Below are positions 51,213 to 61,621 of a DNA stretch of 64,000 nt, one piece after another. The translations under genes were made by a program, and so were the position numbers. The notes beneath the pieces were generated by a model. The model had not been told where the DNA came from. It ran no database searches and saw nothing but the letters and a program-made list of their open reading frames with translations. The stretch's first letter is position 1, and each line of letters opens with the position of its first letter. The DNA comes from Bacteroidales bacterium (GTDB lineage Bacteria > Bacteroidota > Bacteroidia > Bacteroidales > WCHB1-69): the NCBI GenBank assembly GCA_017633255.1, contig JAGBPS010000007.1, positions 1-64,000 on the forward strand, in the 5' to 3' direction.

Positions 51213-54200
51213 TTATTCATTTATTACTGCTACAGGTTCACCATTGTCTGTTTCTTCCTTTTCGCCGGGAGTCAGCTTTTCATGGATCTTTTGGAAGACG
51301 ATATAGAAAGCTGGCGTGACGAACAGGATAGCCACAATACCCACGAGCATACCGCCAATGACGGTGAAGGAGAGTGACTTGTTACCCACAGCACCGGCAC
51401 CGCTTTCCACAGCCAACGGAATCATACCGATTACCATGGCCGCAACGGTCATCAGAATGGGACGCAAACGGGCTTTACAGGCTTCGACAGCAGCATCTAC
51501 AATGGACATGCCCTTCTCACGATTCTGAATGGCATACTCTGTAATCAAAATGGCGGTCTTGGCCACCAAACCCATCAACATGATGACACCAATCTGCACA
51601 TAGACGTTCGCACCCACACCCATCAGCGACTCTAACGGACGGACGGCCAAATAGGCTCCGAACAGTCCGAATGGGATGGAGAAGAGGACGGCGAAGGGGA
51701 TGAACACGGAGTTGTAGAGACAAGCCAAAATGAGGTAAATAATCAGGATGGCAATTCCGTAGATAATGATGGTGTCGTTGGAATCGGCGCTTTCTGCCTC
51801 CTCACGAGCCATACCACCGTATTCATAGCCGTAGTTGTCAGGGAAGACTTCCGCCATCAGTTCATCAACCGCCTTACGCACATGAGCGGAGGTGTAGCCG
51901 CTTGCCGGATTAACCGACATGTTGTAGCAGTTGTACAAATTAAAACGGCGTTCTTGAGAGGAACCAAGTCCCTGCTTCAGCGTGACAAACTCCGATACCG
52001 GTGTCATACCACCGTTTGCCTCGACAAAAATTTTGTTGAGTGCACCCGGATCCATGCGGCTGTTATCTTCAGCCTGTACCAGCACCTGATACACCTTGCC
52101 GTACTGGATGTAGTTGCCGATGTATTTTTTGGAGATAGTAGATCCCAAAGTGCTGAGAACGGTTTGCGGAGAAACGCCTTTGCGTTTGCATGCAGCCGCG
52201 TCAATATCAAGATGGTATTTCGGATAGTCAGCTGAGTAAGAAGCTGATGCAGTGGAAACTTCCGGACGTTCTTTGAGTTTTTCAGCGAATTCGCTGCACA
52301 AACTGACAAATGTTTCGTTGTCGTTGGTTCCAGAGCGGTCCTGCAAATCCAGCTCCATCATGGATCCCGTACCATAGCCGGGAATCTGAGGCATCTGGAA
52401 CGGGCTGACAGTTGCTTCAGGCATGTTCACCATTGCCCATACGTAGATTTTTTTCTGCACGTCAGCAACACTGAAGAATTTTCGTTCTTCCCAATTCTTC
52501 AATCGCACCATCAAGGTGCCGTAGTTCGTACCTGCACCACCGTTAATCATGGAGATACCGGTAACACCACTCACCAACTCAACATCGTCAAGAGTACGGA
52601 TGAAATCCTCCAATTTGGTAACGGCTTCTTCCGTTTCGTTCAGGTAAGTACCTGGAGCCAAAGTGACATCCACCATCATGAAACCTTGGTCTTCCTGCGG
52701 TACCAACTCACTTTGGGCGGTACTCATCAGCCAAACCATACCAACAGTGAAGGCCACTAACAGAATCCATGCAAAAGCCGGTTTTTTCACAAACTTGCTG
52801 ATTCCGCTTATGTATTTCTTTTCCATGGTGCCGTATGCGGCATTGTAGGCAACACGCACATAGTAATTCAGATTCTTCTTTTCCGCTTCATTTTCATTCT
52901 TCGGCTTGAACAGCAAGGCGCAGAGCGCGGGACAAATGGTCAAAGCTGACACGGCCGACAAAGCCACAGAGGCGGCCAAAATGGTACCGAACTGTTTGAA
53001 GAAAGTACCGGATGTGCCCGACATAAAGGTTACCGGGATAAACACCGCCATGAATACCAATGCAGTGGAAATACAGGCTGTGGAAACATCGGTAAGGGCA
53101 TCGTTGACGGCCGCAGTCGCACTCTTGTAGCCCGACTCCAGCTTGGCCATCACGGCTTCCACTACCACAACCGCATCGTCCACCACAATACCGATAGCCA
53201 AAACCAATGCAAATAGTGTCAACAGGTTAAGAGAGAAACCAGCCACTTTGGCAATGGCGAAAGTACCAATCAATGAGACGATGATGGATATGGACGGTAC
53301 AATAGTAGCCTTGAAATCCTGCAGGAAGAAATAAACAATCAAAATCACCAGAATGATGGCGATGATGAGGGTTTCGATAACGTTGTGCATGGAAGCGTAC
53401 AGGAAGTTGTCGGAAGTTTGCAACTGCTTGAATTCCAATCCTGCAGGCAACGATTTCGAAAGTTCTTCAATAGTCTTGTCGATTTGAGCATTCACCTGGG
53501 TGGCATTGGCACCGGGAGCCTGCTTGATCAAAAAACAGACACCGGGATGGCCCTCCACATTGGAGCGATAGTTGTACGATTTTGAGCCCAACTCCACATC
53601 CGCCACATCTTTCAGTCGCAGTACGTTGCCGTCTGAAGTGGAGCGAATGACGATATTCTCAAATTCAGTCATATCGTCAAGCAGTCCGTTGAACTCGATA
53701 TCAATCTTATTAACAGTGCTTTCGAAACTGCCAACAGGCGCAACCAGGTTCTGTTCGTTGATGCAGGAGATAATCTCATTAGTGGTAACGCCATACATAC
53801 CCATCACATTGGGTTTAAGCCAGATGCGCACACCATATTGATCTGCCAGCAATTGCGTGGTACCCACACCTGTGATACGGCTAAGCACGGGTAAAACATT
53901 AATATCAATGTAGTTAGCAATAAATTTCTGATCGAATTTGTCATCCGTGCTCTCCAGAGCCAACACTTGCAGAATGGAGTTCACACTCTTGGAGACAGTA
54001 ACCCCCTGCGTGGTTACATCCGATGGCAGGATGCCCTCTGCCTGACTTACACGGTTTTGCACATTGACAGTAGCTTGATCAGCGTCGGTACCCTGCTTGA
54101 AATAGACATCAATTTCGGCACTACCATTGGAAAGTGCCGTGGAAGACATATACATCATATCTTCAACACCGTTCACCTTCTCCTCAATGGGCATGATGAC

Positions 54201-54398
54201 AGATTTCAGCACCGTGCTGGCATCCGCGCCACTGTAATTAGCCTGGATGACCACCTCTGGCGGGGCAATATCGGGATATTGCTCAATGGAGAGAGAGAGA
54301 AGGCTCACTACACCGACAAGAATGAGGAGCACAGCGATGGCGAGTGCTGCCACCCAGTGCTTCACAAAGAATTTGGTTTTCTTGACTTTCTCTTCCAT
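51213..54398 (-). CDS. RND efflux transporter permease (AcrB/HAE1 type)
   Basis: The 1061-residue inner-membrane protein is a proton-driven trimeric drug pump. Signs include the first helix at about 15-33, IEQYPDIAPPEVVIQANYSGA, a VEDMMYMSST segment, and the GIVVDDAVVVVEAV proton-relay motif (Asp-Asp in helix 4). The second half has VPQEDQGFMMVDVTLAPG and MLMGLVAKTAILITEYA. Two halves with 12 helices give the usual length. It follows the adaptor gene with 2 bp between, and no regulator gene is adjacent. The substrate cannot be predicted. Confidence 0.95.
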   Translation of the reverse strand: MEEKVKKTKFFVKHWVAALAIAVLLILVGVVSLLSLSIEQYPDIAPPEVVIQANYSGADASTVLKSVIMPIEEKVNGVEDMMYMSSTALSNGSAEIDVYFKQGTDADQATVNVQNRVSQAEGILPSDVTTQGVTVSKSVNSILQVLALESTDDKFDQKFIANYIDINVLPVLSRITGVGTTQLLADQYGVRIWLKPNVMGMYGVTTNEIISCINEQNLVAPVGSFESTVNKIDIEFNGLLDDMTEFENIVIRSTSDGNVLRLKDVADVELGSKSYNYRSNVEGHPGVCFLIKQAPGANATQVNAQIDKTIEELSKSLPAGLEFKQLQTSDNFLYASMHNVIETLIIAIILVILIVYFFLQDFKATIVPSISIIVSLIGTFAIAKVAGFSLNLLTLFALVLAIGIVVDDAVVVVEAVMAKLESGYKSATAAVNDALTDVSTACISTALVFMAVFIPVTFMSGTSGTFFKQFGTILAASVALSAVSALTICPALCALLFKPKNENEAEKKNLNYYVRVAYNAAYGTMEKKYISGISKFVKKPAFAWILLVAFTVGMVWLMSTAQSELVPQEDQGFMMVDVTLAPGTYLNETEEAVTKLEDFIRTLDDVELVSGVTGISMINGGAGTNYGTLMVRLKNWEERKFFSVADVQKKIYVWAMVNMPEATVSPFQMPQIPGYGTGSMMELDLQDRSGTNDNETFVSLCSEFAEKLKERPEVSTASASYSADYPKYHLDIDAAACKRKGVSPQTVLSTLGSTISKKYIGNYIQYGKVYQVLVQAEDNSRMDPGALNKIFVEANGGMTPVSEFVTLKQGLGSSQERRFNLYNCYNMSVNPASGYTSAHVRKAVDELMAEVFPDNYGYEYGGMAREEAESADSNDTIIIYGIAILIIYLILACLYNSVFIPFAVLFSIPFGLFGAYLAVRPLESLMGVGANVYVQIGVIMLMGLVAKTAILITEYAIQNREKGMSIVDAAVEACKARLRPILMTVAAMVIGMIPLAVESGAGAVGNKSLSFTVIGGMLVGIVAILFVTPAFYIVFQKIHEKLTPGEKEETDNGEPVAVINE

Positions 54399-54400
54399 AG

Positions 54401-55531
54401 TTATCTGATTTTCATACCATTAGAAAGTTTACGAACACCATTGGTGACCACTTCGTCGCCAGGTTCCATACCACTCATGATAAAGTATTCCTTGCCATCA
54501 TCCGACGGATATACCTCACAGAGAATACCTTCCACGGTTCCATCCTTTTTCACACGATAGAACATTTTCTGGTCTTGCAGGTTAACGGCTGCGGTTTGCG
54601 GCACAACCAAAACGCTATCGAATTTGATTGGGAGAATCACCATGGCGGTCAGTCCGGAACGAAGCACTCCGTCAGGGTTGGTGAATGTCGCTTCGCAGGT
54701 CGCTGTACCGGTTCCTTCGTTAAGCATGGCGTCAAGACGGGTCAAACGGCCATCATGCTTGTAAATAGAACCATCCTTGAGTTTCAGTTTGACGGCAGGC
54801 AGGACATCACGCGGATATTTGCCGGTGGAATCCATTAATCCCTTTTCCGTTACTTTAAGTCGGAACTCATTGATAATATGCAACATCTGCGATTCATCCA
54901 TGGAGAAATCTGCCAAGATCTCTCTGTGGTCGCTCACCGTGCAAAGATAGTTGCCGCGAGTGGCCATGTCGCCGATTCCATAGTTATTGCTGGAGATGTA
55001 TCCTTCGAAAGGTGCGGTCACCGTGCAGTAACCAAGGTTAGTCTTCGCAATATTAAGCTGCGCTTCCGCCTGCTGTACCGAAGCCTTGGCCGAGTTGTAT
55101 TCGTTAAGGCTGGTCTTGAGCACGTAGTCACTGATTACTTTCTGGGCATACAGCTCCTGGTTGGACTCGTACTGCAACTTTGTGGTTTCCAGTTTGGCTT
55201 TGGCCACACTCAGCTGGGCCTCTGCCGATTGCACGCTCAGCAGGAACTCCGTCGGGTCAATCAAAAAGAGCGACTGCCCTTTATGTACCAGCGTGCCGCT
55301 AGTGTAATTCTTTGCCTTAATGATGCCTTCCACCTGGGGATAGACCTTCGCTTCGTTGGTACCTTCCAACGAAGCGGGGAACGTCATGTTATAGATGCGA
55401 GACTCATGTTGCAGCACTTTTGTCTCATACTTGACCTGCGGCATCTCATTGTTTTTCTTTTTGCCACAAGACAATATCATACACGTCGCTAGTAATAACA
55501 CTGCGAATAAAAAGAGTTTGGATTTATTCAT
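54401..55531 (-). CDS. RND efflux periplasmic adaptor (AcrA type)
   Basis: The 376-residue product has a lipoprotein signal (ATCMILSCGKKK, Cys as lipid site). The mature part has the adaptor order: barrel-sandwich start RIYNMTFPASLEGTNEAKVY, coiled-coil hairpin at about 100-165 (AEAQLSVAKAKLETTKLQ), then the returning lipoyl half GYCTVTAPFEGYIS, a beta-barrel and a membrane-proximal end with GMEPGDEVVTNGV. It joins the permease to the outer-membrane channel. First gene of the pump operon, 17 bp after valS. Confidence 0.93.
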   Translation of the reverse strand: MNKSKLFLFAVLLLATCMILSCGKKKNNEMPQVKYETKVLQHESRIYNMTFPASLEGTNEAKVYPQVEGIIKAKNYTSGTLVHKGQSLFLIDPTEFLLSVQSAEAQLSVAKAKLETTKLQYESNQELYAQKVISDYVLKTSLNEYNSAKASVQQAEAQLNIAKTNLGYCTVTAPFEGYISSNNYGIGDMATRGNYLCTVSDHREILADFSMDESQMLHIINEFRLKVTEKGLMDSTGKYPRDVLPAVKLKLKDGSIYKHDGRLTRLDAMLNEGTGTATCEATFTNPDGVLRSGLTAMVILPIKFDSVLVVPQTAAVNLQDQKMFYRVKKDGTVEGILCEVYPSDDGKEYFIMSGMEPGDEVVTNGVRKLSNGMKIR

Positions 55532-55548
55532 ACCTTAATTATATTATT

Positions 55549-58245
55549 TTATTTCAGTCCGGCAATTTGTTCCTTCAGTAGCTTGATCTTGGCTTCGGCG
55601 TCGGCTTGCTTTTTGCGCTCGATAGCCACCACCTGCTCGGGGGCATTCTGCACAAAGCGCTCGTTAGCCAACTTCTTCAGCACCGACTGCAGGAATTTCT
55701 CCGCATAGGCCAATTCATCATTCAGCTTCTTCAATTCCGCATCTTTGTCAATATTGTCGGCGAAAGGTACGTAATATTCCACATTCTGCACAATGAACAG
55801 CACGGAACCGGGAACCTTTTCGCTTACATATTCCACCTGAGGGATGTTGCATAACTTCTCAATCACACAATCCATCTCCGCATCGTCGTCTTTCTTTGCA
55901 CACTGTACAAACAGATTCACGGGATTCTTGGGAGCGATATTCTTCTCGGCACGGATACGGCGTACCTGCTCAATCACTTTGCGGGTGTTGGCGAAACGCT
56001 GCAGGAATGCCTGGTCATCGGCACCGATTTTCGGTTCAGGCATAACTGCCACCATAATAGACTCATTTTCATTGCGTTCCTGCAAACCATGCCACAATTC
56101 CTCAGTGATGAAAGGCATAAACGGATGCAAAAGACGCAGCAGTTTATCAAAAATGGCGATGATTTCATTGTAGGTCTTGCCGTCAACAGGCTGCTGGTAA
56201 GGCGGTTTCACCACTTCGAGGAAGCAGGAGCAGAAGTCGTCCCAAACCAGTTTATAAACAGCCATCAACGCATCTGACAGACGGTACTTGTCGAAATGGT
56301 CGTTCATCTCAACCAGCACCTCGTTCAGGCGCATGTTGAACCACTTGACCGCCGTAGCACAGGCCTGTGGCTGAGCCAAATTCTCATCCACTTGCCAACC
56401 TTTGATCAGACGGAAGGCGTTCCAAATCTTGTTGTTGAAGTTCCTACCCTGCTCGCACAAAGACTCGTCGAACAGCAGGTCATTGCCGGCGGGCGAACTC
56501 AGCAACATGCCCATACGCACACCGTCAGCGCCGAATTGTTCCATCAGCATGATGGGATCGGGAGAGTTGCCCAACTGTTTGGACATCTTGCGCCCCAGCT
56601 TGTCACGAACCACACCGGTAAAATAGACGTGGCGGAAAGGCACCGCATGACGATATTCCATACCGGCCATGATCATACGCGCCACCCAGAAGAAGATAAT
56701 GTCGGGAGCCGTGATAAGGTCGGATGTGGGATAGTAGTAATTGATATCCTCGTTGTCGGGGTTGTTGATGCCGTCGAAAAGACTGATGGGCCACAACCAT
56801 GAGCTGAACCAAGTGTCGAGAGCATCCTCGTCCTGACGCATCGCACCAGTGTAGTTGTATTTTTCCTTGGCAATTTTCTTAGCTTCCTCCTCATTGACAG
56901 CCACCACGATTTCCTCCTTGCCGTCCACCTCAATGTACCAAGCCGGAATACGGTGACCCCACCAAAGCTGACGAGAGATACACCAGTCCTGAATATTCTC
57001 CAGCCACTGGCGGTAGGTGTTTTTGTACTTATCGGGATAGAACTTGATTTCGTCGTTCATGACGGGCGGCAGAGCGATGTCGGCAAAATGCTTCATCTTG
57101 AGGAACCACTGCAGTGAGAGGCGCGGCTCAATAGCGGTGTCGGGATTGCGTTGTGAATACCCTACCTTGTTGGTGTAGTCCTCCACTTTTTCCATAAGTC
57201 CTGCGGCCTCCAGGTCTTTAGCGATCTGCTTGCGGCAGGCAAAGCGGTCCATGCCAACATAGAGAGGCGACTGTTCAGAAATGGTGCCATCGTTGTTGAA
57301 GATGTCGATAGTCTCCAAATTGTGAGTCTTGCCGAGATTGTAGTCATTGACATCGTGGGCAGGGGTCACCTTCAGACAGCCTGTACCAAACTCAATATCG
57401 ACATAGCGGTCCTCGATAACTTTCACCTCGCGACCCACGAGGGGCACAATGACGTGACGTCCGCGGAGCCACTGGTTCTTGGGGTCTTTTGGGTTGATGC
57501 ACATGGCGGTATCACCCATGATGGTCTCGGGACGTGTGGTAGCGACCACAGCATAGTAACCCTTTTCGTCGCGGTGGATGATATTGCCGTCAGCTTCCAA
57601 AGCTTCCTGATTCTCCAATTTCTCCAACCCAACCACATAGTATTTAAGGTAATACAGTTTCGAGCTTTCCTCTTTGTATTCCACCTCCTCGGTTGAGAGG
57701 GCGGTGAGGGCCTTGGGATCCCAGTTGATCATGCGGAGACCGCGGTAGATGAGCCCTTTGTTGTAGAGATCAACAAATACCTTGGTAACACTCTCACTAC
57801 GCATTTCGTCCATGGTGAACGCCGTGCGGTCCCAGTCACAGGAGGCACCGAGTTTGCGGAGTTGCTGCAAGATGATGCCGCCATGTTTGTGAGTCCATGC
57901 CCAGGCATGCTCCAAAAACTGTTCGCGGGTCAGGTCGCGTTTCTTGATGCCCTGATCAGCAAGGCTCTTCACCACCTTGGCTTCGGTAGCGATGGAGGCA
58001 TGGTCGGTACCGGGTACCCAAACGGCGTTGTAGCCGCGCATGCGGGCACGGCGCACCAGCACATCCTGGATGGTATTGTTCAGCATGTGTCCCATATGCA
58101 GCACACCCGTCACATTGGGGGGCGGAATCACGATGGTAAAAGGTTTTCTACTGTCGGGTTTTGATGCGAAGAGATGTTGGTCATTCCAGAACTGGTACCA
58201 TTTGTCTTCAATGCTTTTCGGGTCGTACTTGGTAGCAATCTCCAT
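55549..58245 (-). CDS. valS: Valyl-tRNA synthetase
   Basis: ValS charges tRNA-Val. The 898-residue class I enzyme has the HIGH-like [13 protein letters not shown] (about 38-50) and a long editing domain ([12 protein letters not shown], then [16 protein letters not shown]). The [15 protein letters not shown] stretch and the [12 protein letters not shown] motif follow. The last 70 residues form the ValS coiled-coil arm rich in Lys/Glu/Ala. Length is normal. The downstream efflux genes start 17 bp later on the same strand and may be partly read through from here. Confidence 0.96.
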   Translation of the reverse strand: MEIATKYDPKSIEDKWYQFWNDQHLFASKPDSRKPFTIVIPPPNVTGVLHMGHMLNNTIQDVLVRRARMRGYNAVWVPGTDHASIATEAKVVKSLADQGIKKRDLTREQFLEHAWAWTHKHGGIILQQLRKLGASCDWDRTAFTMDEMRSESVTKVFVDLYNKGLIYRGLRMINWDPKALTALSTEEVEYKEESSKLYYLKYYVVGLEKLENQEALEADGNIIHRDEKGYYAVVATTRPETIMGDTAMCINPKDPKNQWLRGRHVIVPLVGREVKVIEDRYVDIEFGTGCLKVTPAHDVNDYNLGKTHNLETIDIFNNDGTISEQSPLYVGMDRFACRKQIAKDLEAAGLMEKVEDYTNKVGYSQRNPDTAIEPRLSLQWFLKMKHFADIALPPVMNDEIKFYPDKYKNTYRQWLENIQDWCISRQLWWGHRIPAWYIEVDGKEEIVVAVNEEEAKKIAKEKYNYTGAMRQDEDALDTWFSSWLWPISLFDGINNPDNEDINYYYPTSDLITAPDIIFFWVARMIMAGMEYRHAVPFRHVYFTGVVRDKLGRKMSKQLGNSPDPIMLMEQFGADGVRMGMLLSSPAGNDLLFDESLCEQGRNFNNKIWNAFRLIKGWQVDENLAQPQACATAVKWFNMRLNEVLVEMNDHFDKYRLSDALMAVYKLVWDDFCSCFLEVVKPPYQQPVDGKTYNEIIAIFDKLLRLLHPFMPFITEELWHGLQERNENESIMVAVMPEPKIGADDQAFLQRFANTRKVIEQVRRIRAEKNIAPKNPVNLFVQCAKKDDDAEMDCVIEKLCNIPQVEYVSEKVPGSVLFIVQNVEYYVPFADNIDKDAELKKLNDELAYAEKFLQSVLKKLANERFVQNAPEQVVAIERKKQADAEAKIKLLKEQIAGLK

Positions 58246-58434
58246 AATATATTTGCATTTTTAAAATTTAAACAAACCATAAACGACTGATATTTATGCC
58301 ATTAAGCATAAAACAGCCCCCTCCAAAATAAGCCACAAATTTACACAAATTCCCCGAATAACAATATAAATAAAATGCGATTTTTTCACAAGCAGCTAAA
58401 ATTGCAAGCTTTCTATTGGAAATCAAAAAATACC

Positions 58435-58479
58435 CTATAGGAACTATAGCCTCTATAGTTCCTATAGTTTCTATAGAAA
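58435..58479 (-). terminator. CTATAG palindrome, probable terminator of the four-helix-bundle gene
   Basis: CTATAGGAACTATAG (58435-58449), spacer CCT, CTATAGTTCCTATAG (58453-58467) is a perfect 15-bp inverted repeat, followed by the 12-bp palindrome TTTCTATAGAAA (58468-58479). CTATAG occurs five times in all. On the minus strand the stem is followed by GGTATTTTTTG, a T-run expected of a terminator. The rest of the 249-bp gap (58246-58494) is AT-rich with nothing further recognised. Confidence 0.65.
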
Positions 58480-58494
58480 CCGCCCGCTACCCAC

Positions 58495-59160
58495 CTAATA
58501 CTTTATCCCATTCTTCTCCAGCAGAGCCCTCAACCGCGCCACTTCTTGCCGCAAGGCAGGCACCTCCTTTCGGAGGCTAGCCAACTCCGCATCTTGGGCT
58601 TGACGATAGCCCGTTCGGACTGCATGCATACGCTCTTTGATACCACCCTTTTCCACAAACTCCTTCTCCAAATGAAGCAAAGTTTTGTGAAGCATTGCAT
58701 CTGTCTGATAGCATAGTGTCAATGCAGTATTGGCCATCTCTTCATTAGTCCATTTCTGAAAGTATTTCTGATAATCTTCCACCTTATTATGCATCTTGCA
58801 AAACTGCTGCATACCCTGATACCTGGGATGAGTACTACTCCATATGGGCAGCATCCTCGACAACAGGTAATCTTTATAGTCTTCTCTCAATTCCTGAAGT
58901 GACGAACGCGCCACATTCAGCAACTTCACGTGCATCTCAATCGAAGTCTCGCCATCCTCGGCACCTTCAATAATGTTTTGCTTACCACTGCGAGCTGCCT
59001 GTACCATCTGATCCACCGTTCGGTCTCCGTATGCAGGCAAGAAACGCTTGCAAAACACATAGGTCAGCTGATACAACACCACACTTTTTTGGTAGTAAAA
59101 AGCCTCTCGCCAAGGCCTTATACGTTTCAGAATTTGGTATTTGTTATCTTTAGTATTCAT
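58495..59160 (-). CDS. Four-helix-bundle suffix-domain protein (S23/Avd-related)
   Basis: The 221-residue protein is all-helical. Residues 15-130 match the four-helix-bundle family related to the 23S intervening-sequence protein and the Avd accessory protein of diversity-generating retroelements: REAFYYQKSVVLYQLTYVF, QMVQAARSGKQNIIEGAEDG, and SLQELREDYKDYL. A C-terminal extension ends in a coiled coil (ASLRKEVPALRQEVARLRAL). No reverse transcriptase or template repeat is nearby, so a retroelement role is not supported. These proteins are widely scattered in Bacteroidota without a known function. Confidence 0.85.
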   Translation of the reverse strand: MNTKDNKYQILKRIRPWREAFYYQKSVVLYQLTYVFCKRFLPAYGDRTVDQMVQAARSGKQNIIEGAEDGETSIEMHVKLLNVARSSLQELREDYKDYLLSRMLPIWSSTHPRYQGMQQFCKMHNKVEDYQKYFQKWTNEEMANTALTLCYQTDAMLHKTLLHLEKEFVEKGGIKERMHAVRTGYRQAQDAELASLRKEVPALRQEVARLRALLEKNGIKY

Positions 59161-59183
59161 AATATCGCATCTTAAACAATTTG

Positions 59184-59210
59184 CAAAGATACAAAATTTT
59201 TACAAAGATA
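59184..59210 (-). promoter_or_regulatory. Two TATCTTTG -7 elements upstream of the four-helix-bundle gene
   Basis: The minus strand has TATCTTTG at 59184-59191 and again at 59203-59210. The first lies 23 bp before the ATG at 59160. Either may be used. The remainder of 59161-59481 holds a terminator on its right side and no supported gene. Confidence 0.55.
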
Positions 59211-59399
59211 TTTATAAATAAATCATTTAAAATTTTGTGAATTACAATTAACCAAAGTTGACAGTATATGTCTTTTCAACAGACTTTGTATCATGGAAAA
59301 CAAATAAATTGCATTGCAAAGAAATGATATATTTTCAATTTACAGGAATATTAAAAATGAATTTTGAGGATTTTGCGTTTTATTGTCAAACAATTTTGA

Positions 59400-59452
59400 A
59401 GGAAAAGAAAAAAAATATATGCGAAGTTCACTTTGTCGTGGCCTTCGCATAT
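59400..59452 (-). terminator. Terminator of the five-gene exported-protein operon
   Basis: ATATGCGAAG (59417-59426) and CTTCGCATAT (59443-59452) form a perfect 10-bp stem with a 16-nt loop. On the minus strand the stem is followed by a T-rich run (positions 59400-59416). It sits 30 bp after the stop of the 414-residue gene. Confidence 0.8.
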
Positions 59453-59481
59453 TATGTCGAATAATAAAGAAGAGTATATTG

Positions 59482-60726
59482 TCAGAACTTGATCTCGCGC
59501 ACCAGCATACCGGGATAGAAACCGGAGCCGGACACCACCTCGAAAGTGGTATAATTCAAATTGGCGTTTTCCGCCTCTTCCTCAACGGCCATATAACGAT
59601 TATCCCAAATCTTGCCCTTGACAGGTTTGATTGTACCTACACGTTTGTACTTGGTACGTCCATTTGCATCAACAACTTGCTCCAGGACCTCAAACCTGGA
59701 CTTTTCGCTCAAGCCTTCCTTAAGGCCTATTTGAACGAGTATTTCGTCATCCACAATCTTGTTGATAGGCACTTTCACACGGAAAACCTCATTCTCACGC
59801 TGCAGTTCAACGATAGACTTATCAATTGCACGCTGCATGGTCTTACTAATCAAGTCACCGTTCGTATGCACACCCCGTAACGATGTTTTGTCGCTTTTCA
59901 CAGTCTGTTTACCTATGAATTTTAGCCTGAAGAGTTCGGTATCGTTTTCATACGCAGTTTTTTTTACGGCATCGATATTGTCTTTGTCGTAATAATAATT
60001 GGTATAGAAGACATTGGCAACACTGTCATTCCACTCTAACTGATAAAGAAAAGAAGTGACTTTGACAGAGAAGCCAGCCACCAAATCGGAGATATTTGAA
60101 CCAAGGTCAGCGATTGATTTGGTTAAATCTGCCACTGCTCCCGCATTACTTCCTCCTGCAGCATTACCGACCGAGCCAGCGACTGCAGCAATTGTACCAA
60201 AAATCGCTGCGGCGGCTATAGCATTGCTTTCCTTGTCAATGTAACTTATCTCATTGACCAACAGGAAAGTATTGCCTATCAATTCCTCGCCGGCATCCGA
60301 CAACATAGCTACACCACGAACAGTAGACCTTGCCAAAGCGACATCCAAGAGAGACGCATTATAATTGCCTCTCTCGGCGACTAACTCCATGGAAAAAGCT
60401 CCTGTATTTTTGTCACGACTGAACCACTTGGATACCATACGTTTGGCAAGCTGCGACTTGTATAGAAAACGCTCAATGGGCACACGCTTATCCTCCAGCT
60501 TTGACACATCCTTTATGGATTTCAAACCCAAGCTATGATCGTTGAATTTGTCTGGCACAGTAAAATCAGAGAAGACCTGTTCCATCTCATTACTATACTT
60601 TATACCTGTATTCAGCATGATAGAATATAAAGAACTTCTCCGATAGGATTGTTCCACTTTACCTTCCTGCGCCCGACATATTCCGAGCAGTGAAAGTAAC
60701 AGTATTATTGAATGAAACTTCCTCAT
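59482..60726 (-). CDS. Exported hypothetical protein (last gene of the cluster)
   Basis: The 414-residue product has a signal peptide (1-19, ending CRA). A conserved-looking mature start (SYRRSSLYSIMLNTGIKYSN) is followed by a long Ala/Gly-rich hydrophobic stretch at about 165-215 (AIAAAAIFGTIAAVAGSVG), which could be membrane-inserting. The C-terminal part is strand-rich (FEVLEQVVDANGRTKYKRVG). I do not recognise a named domain. It is co-directional with four other exported proteins and lies 15 bp from the next, so they likely act together at the envelope. Confidence 0.75.
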   Translation of the reverse strand: MRKFHSIILLLSLLGICRAQEGKVEQSYRRSSLYSIMLNTGIKYSNEMEQVFSDFTVPDKFNDHSLGLKSIKDVSKLEDKRVPIERFLYKSQLAKRMVSKWFSRDKNTGAFSMELVAERGNYNASLLDVALARSTVRGVAMLSDAGEELIGNTFLLVNEISYIDKESNAIAAAAIFGTIAAVAGSVGNAAGGSNAGAVADLTKSIADLGSNISDLVAGFSVKVTSFLYQLEWNDSVANVFYTNYYYDKDNIDAVKKTAYENDTELFRLKFIGKQTVKSDKTSLRGVHTNGDLISKTMQRAIDKSIVELQRENEVFRVKVPINKIVDDEILVQIGLKEGLSEKSRFEVLEQVVDANGRTKYKRVGTIKPVKGKIWDNRYMAVEEEAENANLNYTTFEVVSGSGFYPGMLVREIKF

Positions 60727-60741
60727 ATTCAGGTTTCTTTT

Positions 60742-61575
60742 TTAGAAATCCCAAATATCCTCGGGAACAGTATATTCAACCGAAGTGCCATTTTTTTCGC
60801 GAGTTTTGTTCAGCCCCTTCATATATTTGTTGTAAGCTTTTACAAAGTCGCGTTGCGAAACCTCTTTCATATCCGATGGCACCGTGAACACACTTGCATC
60901 GGGCGTCATCCGCTCCATCGATTTCATGACACGGGTCTGATATCTGACAGATTTCAACAGTGGAGCAGGACAATCTTGTTTGATTTCAGAAGTGTGTTCA
61001 TAATAAGGTATACCATAAAAATACGAATATGGTTTAAGTAGTTCTGGAGACAAGAAGTCCTTAAGACAAACATCCTCTATAAAAGAAGTTACAATATAAC
61101 TTGCACCTTCAGGAGTATAGGATGTATCAATACTGTATTTTATGGCGTGATAGCCATCCACAAGGCCTTCGGGTTCCACGATGGTGTTAAATTGACGTAG
61201 TTTTCTCAATTGTCCACCTTTGTTTAAGTTCTTTTCAGTAGTTTCAATCAAGTCCGAAATCGTGCCTTTTTGCATCATTTGAATGGCAGGACATGCAATA
61301 TACCAAGCATTCGCCTCCAAATCAATAAAGTTTATATTCTGTGTGGCTACATTAAACATGATAAATTTTTTATTTGTAACATAGACAACTTCCTCGTGTG
61401 TGCCTTGGATGTCGGAAAACATCTTATACAATCCTCGGCTTGTTGTATTCGTTGTATAAACTATTTTGCCCTCAAAGGGTTGTTGTCCAAAAGCCACAAG
61501 GCTTGCCATGAATACCATGATGACACAAAATGATTTTTTGAGGCTTGATGCCACACTGAATTTAACACTTTTCAT
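60742..61575 (-). CDS. Exported hypothetical protein with GLPGLI/DUF4412-like features
   Basis: The 277-residue product has a signal peptide ending near residue 30 (AFGQ). The mature part begins PFEGKIVYTTNTTSRG and has the KFIMFNVATQNINFIDLEA and IVEPEGLVDGYHAIKYSI strands seen in small exported beta-proteins of this class. In outline it resembles the protein at 20815-21522. Function unknown. Fourth gene of the cluster. Confidence 0.7.
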   Translation of the reverse strand: MKSVKFSVASSLKKSFCVIMVFMASLVAFGQQPFEGKIVYTTNTTSRGLYKMFSDIQGTHEEVVYVTNKKFIMFNVATQNINFIDLEANAWYIACPAIQMMQKGTISDLIETTEKNLNKGGQLRKLRQFNTIVEPEGLVDGYHAIKYSIDTSYTPEGASYIVTSFIEDVCLKDFLSPELLKPYSYFYGIPYYEHTSEIKQDCPAPLLKSVRYQTRVMKSMERMTPDASVFTVPSDMKEVSQRDFVKAYNKYMKGLNKTREKNGTSVEYTVPEDIWDF

Positions 61576-61621
61576 AATTCTATTTTTTTAATGTTATATT
61601 GAATGATTTATATATTATCTA

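Noticed and set aside
51024..51377. Small plus-strand frames in the efflux operon gap
   Set aside because: They are translations of the 96-bp tandem repeat in several frames and run antisense into the permease gene.
58495..59160. Diversity-generating retroelement suggested by the Avd-like protein
   Set aside because: There is no reverse transcriptase, no template/variable repeat pair and no target gene nearby; stand-alone proteins of this family are common.
59258..59464. Small plus-strand frame of 68 codons before the exported-protein operon terminator
   Set aside because: No ribosome-binding or promoter signal, biased AT-rich composition, and overlap with the terminator hairpin on the opposite strand.
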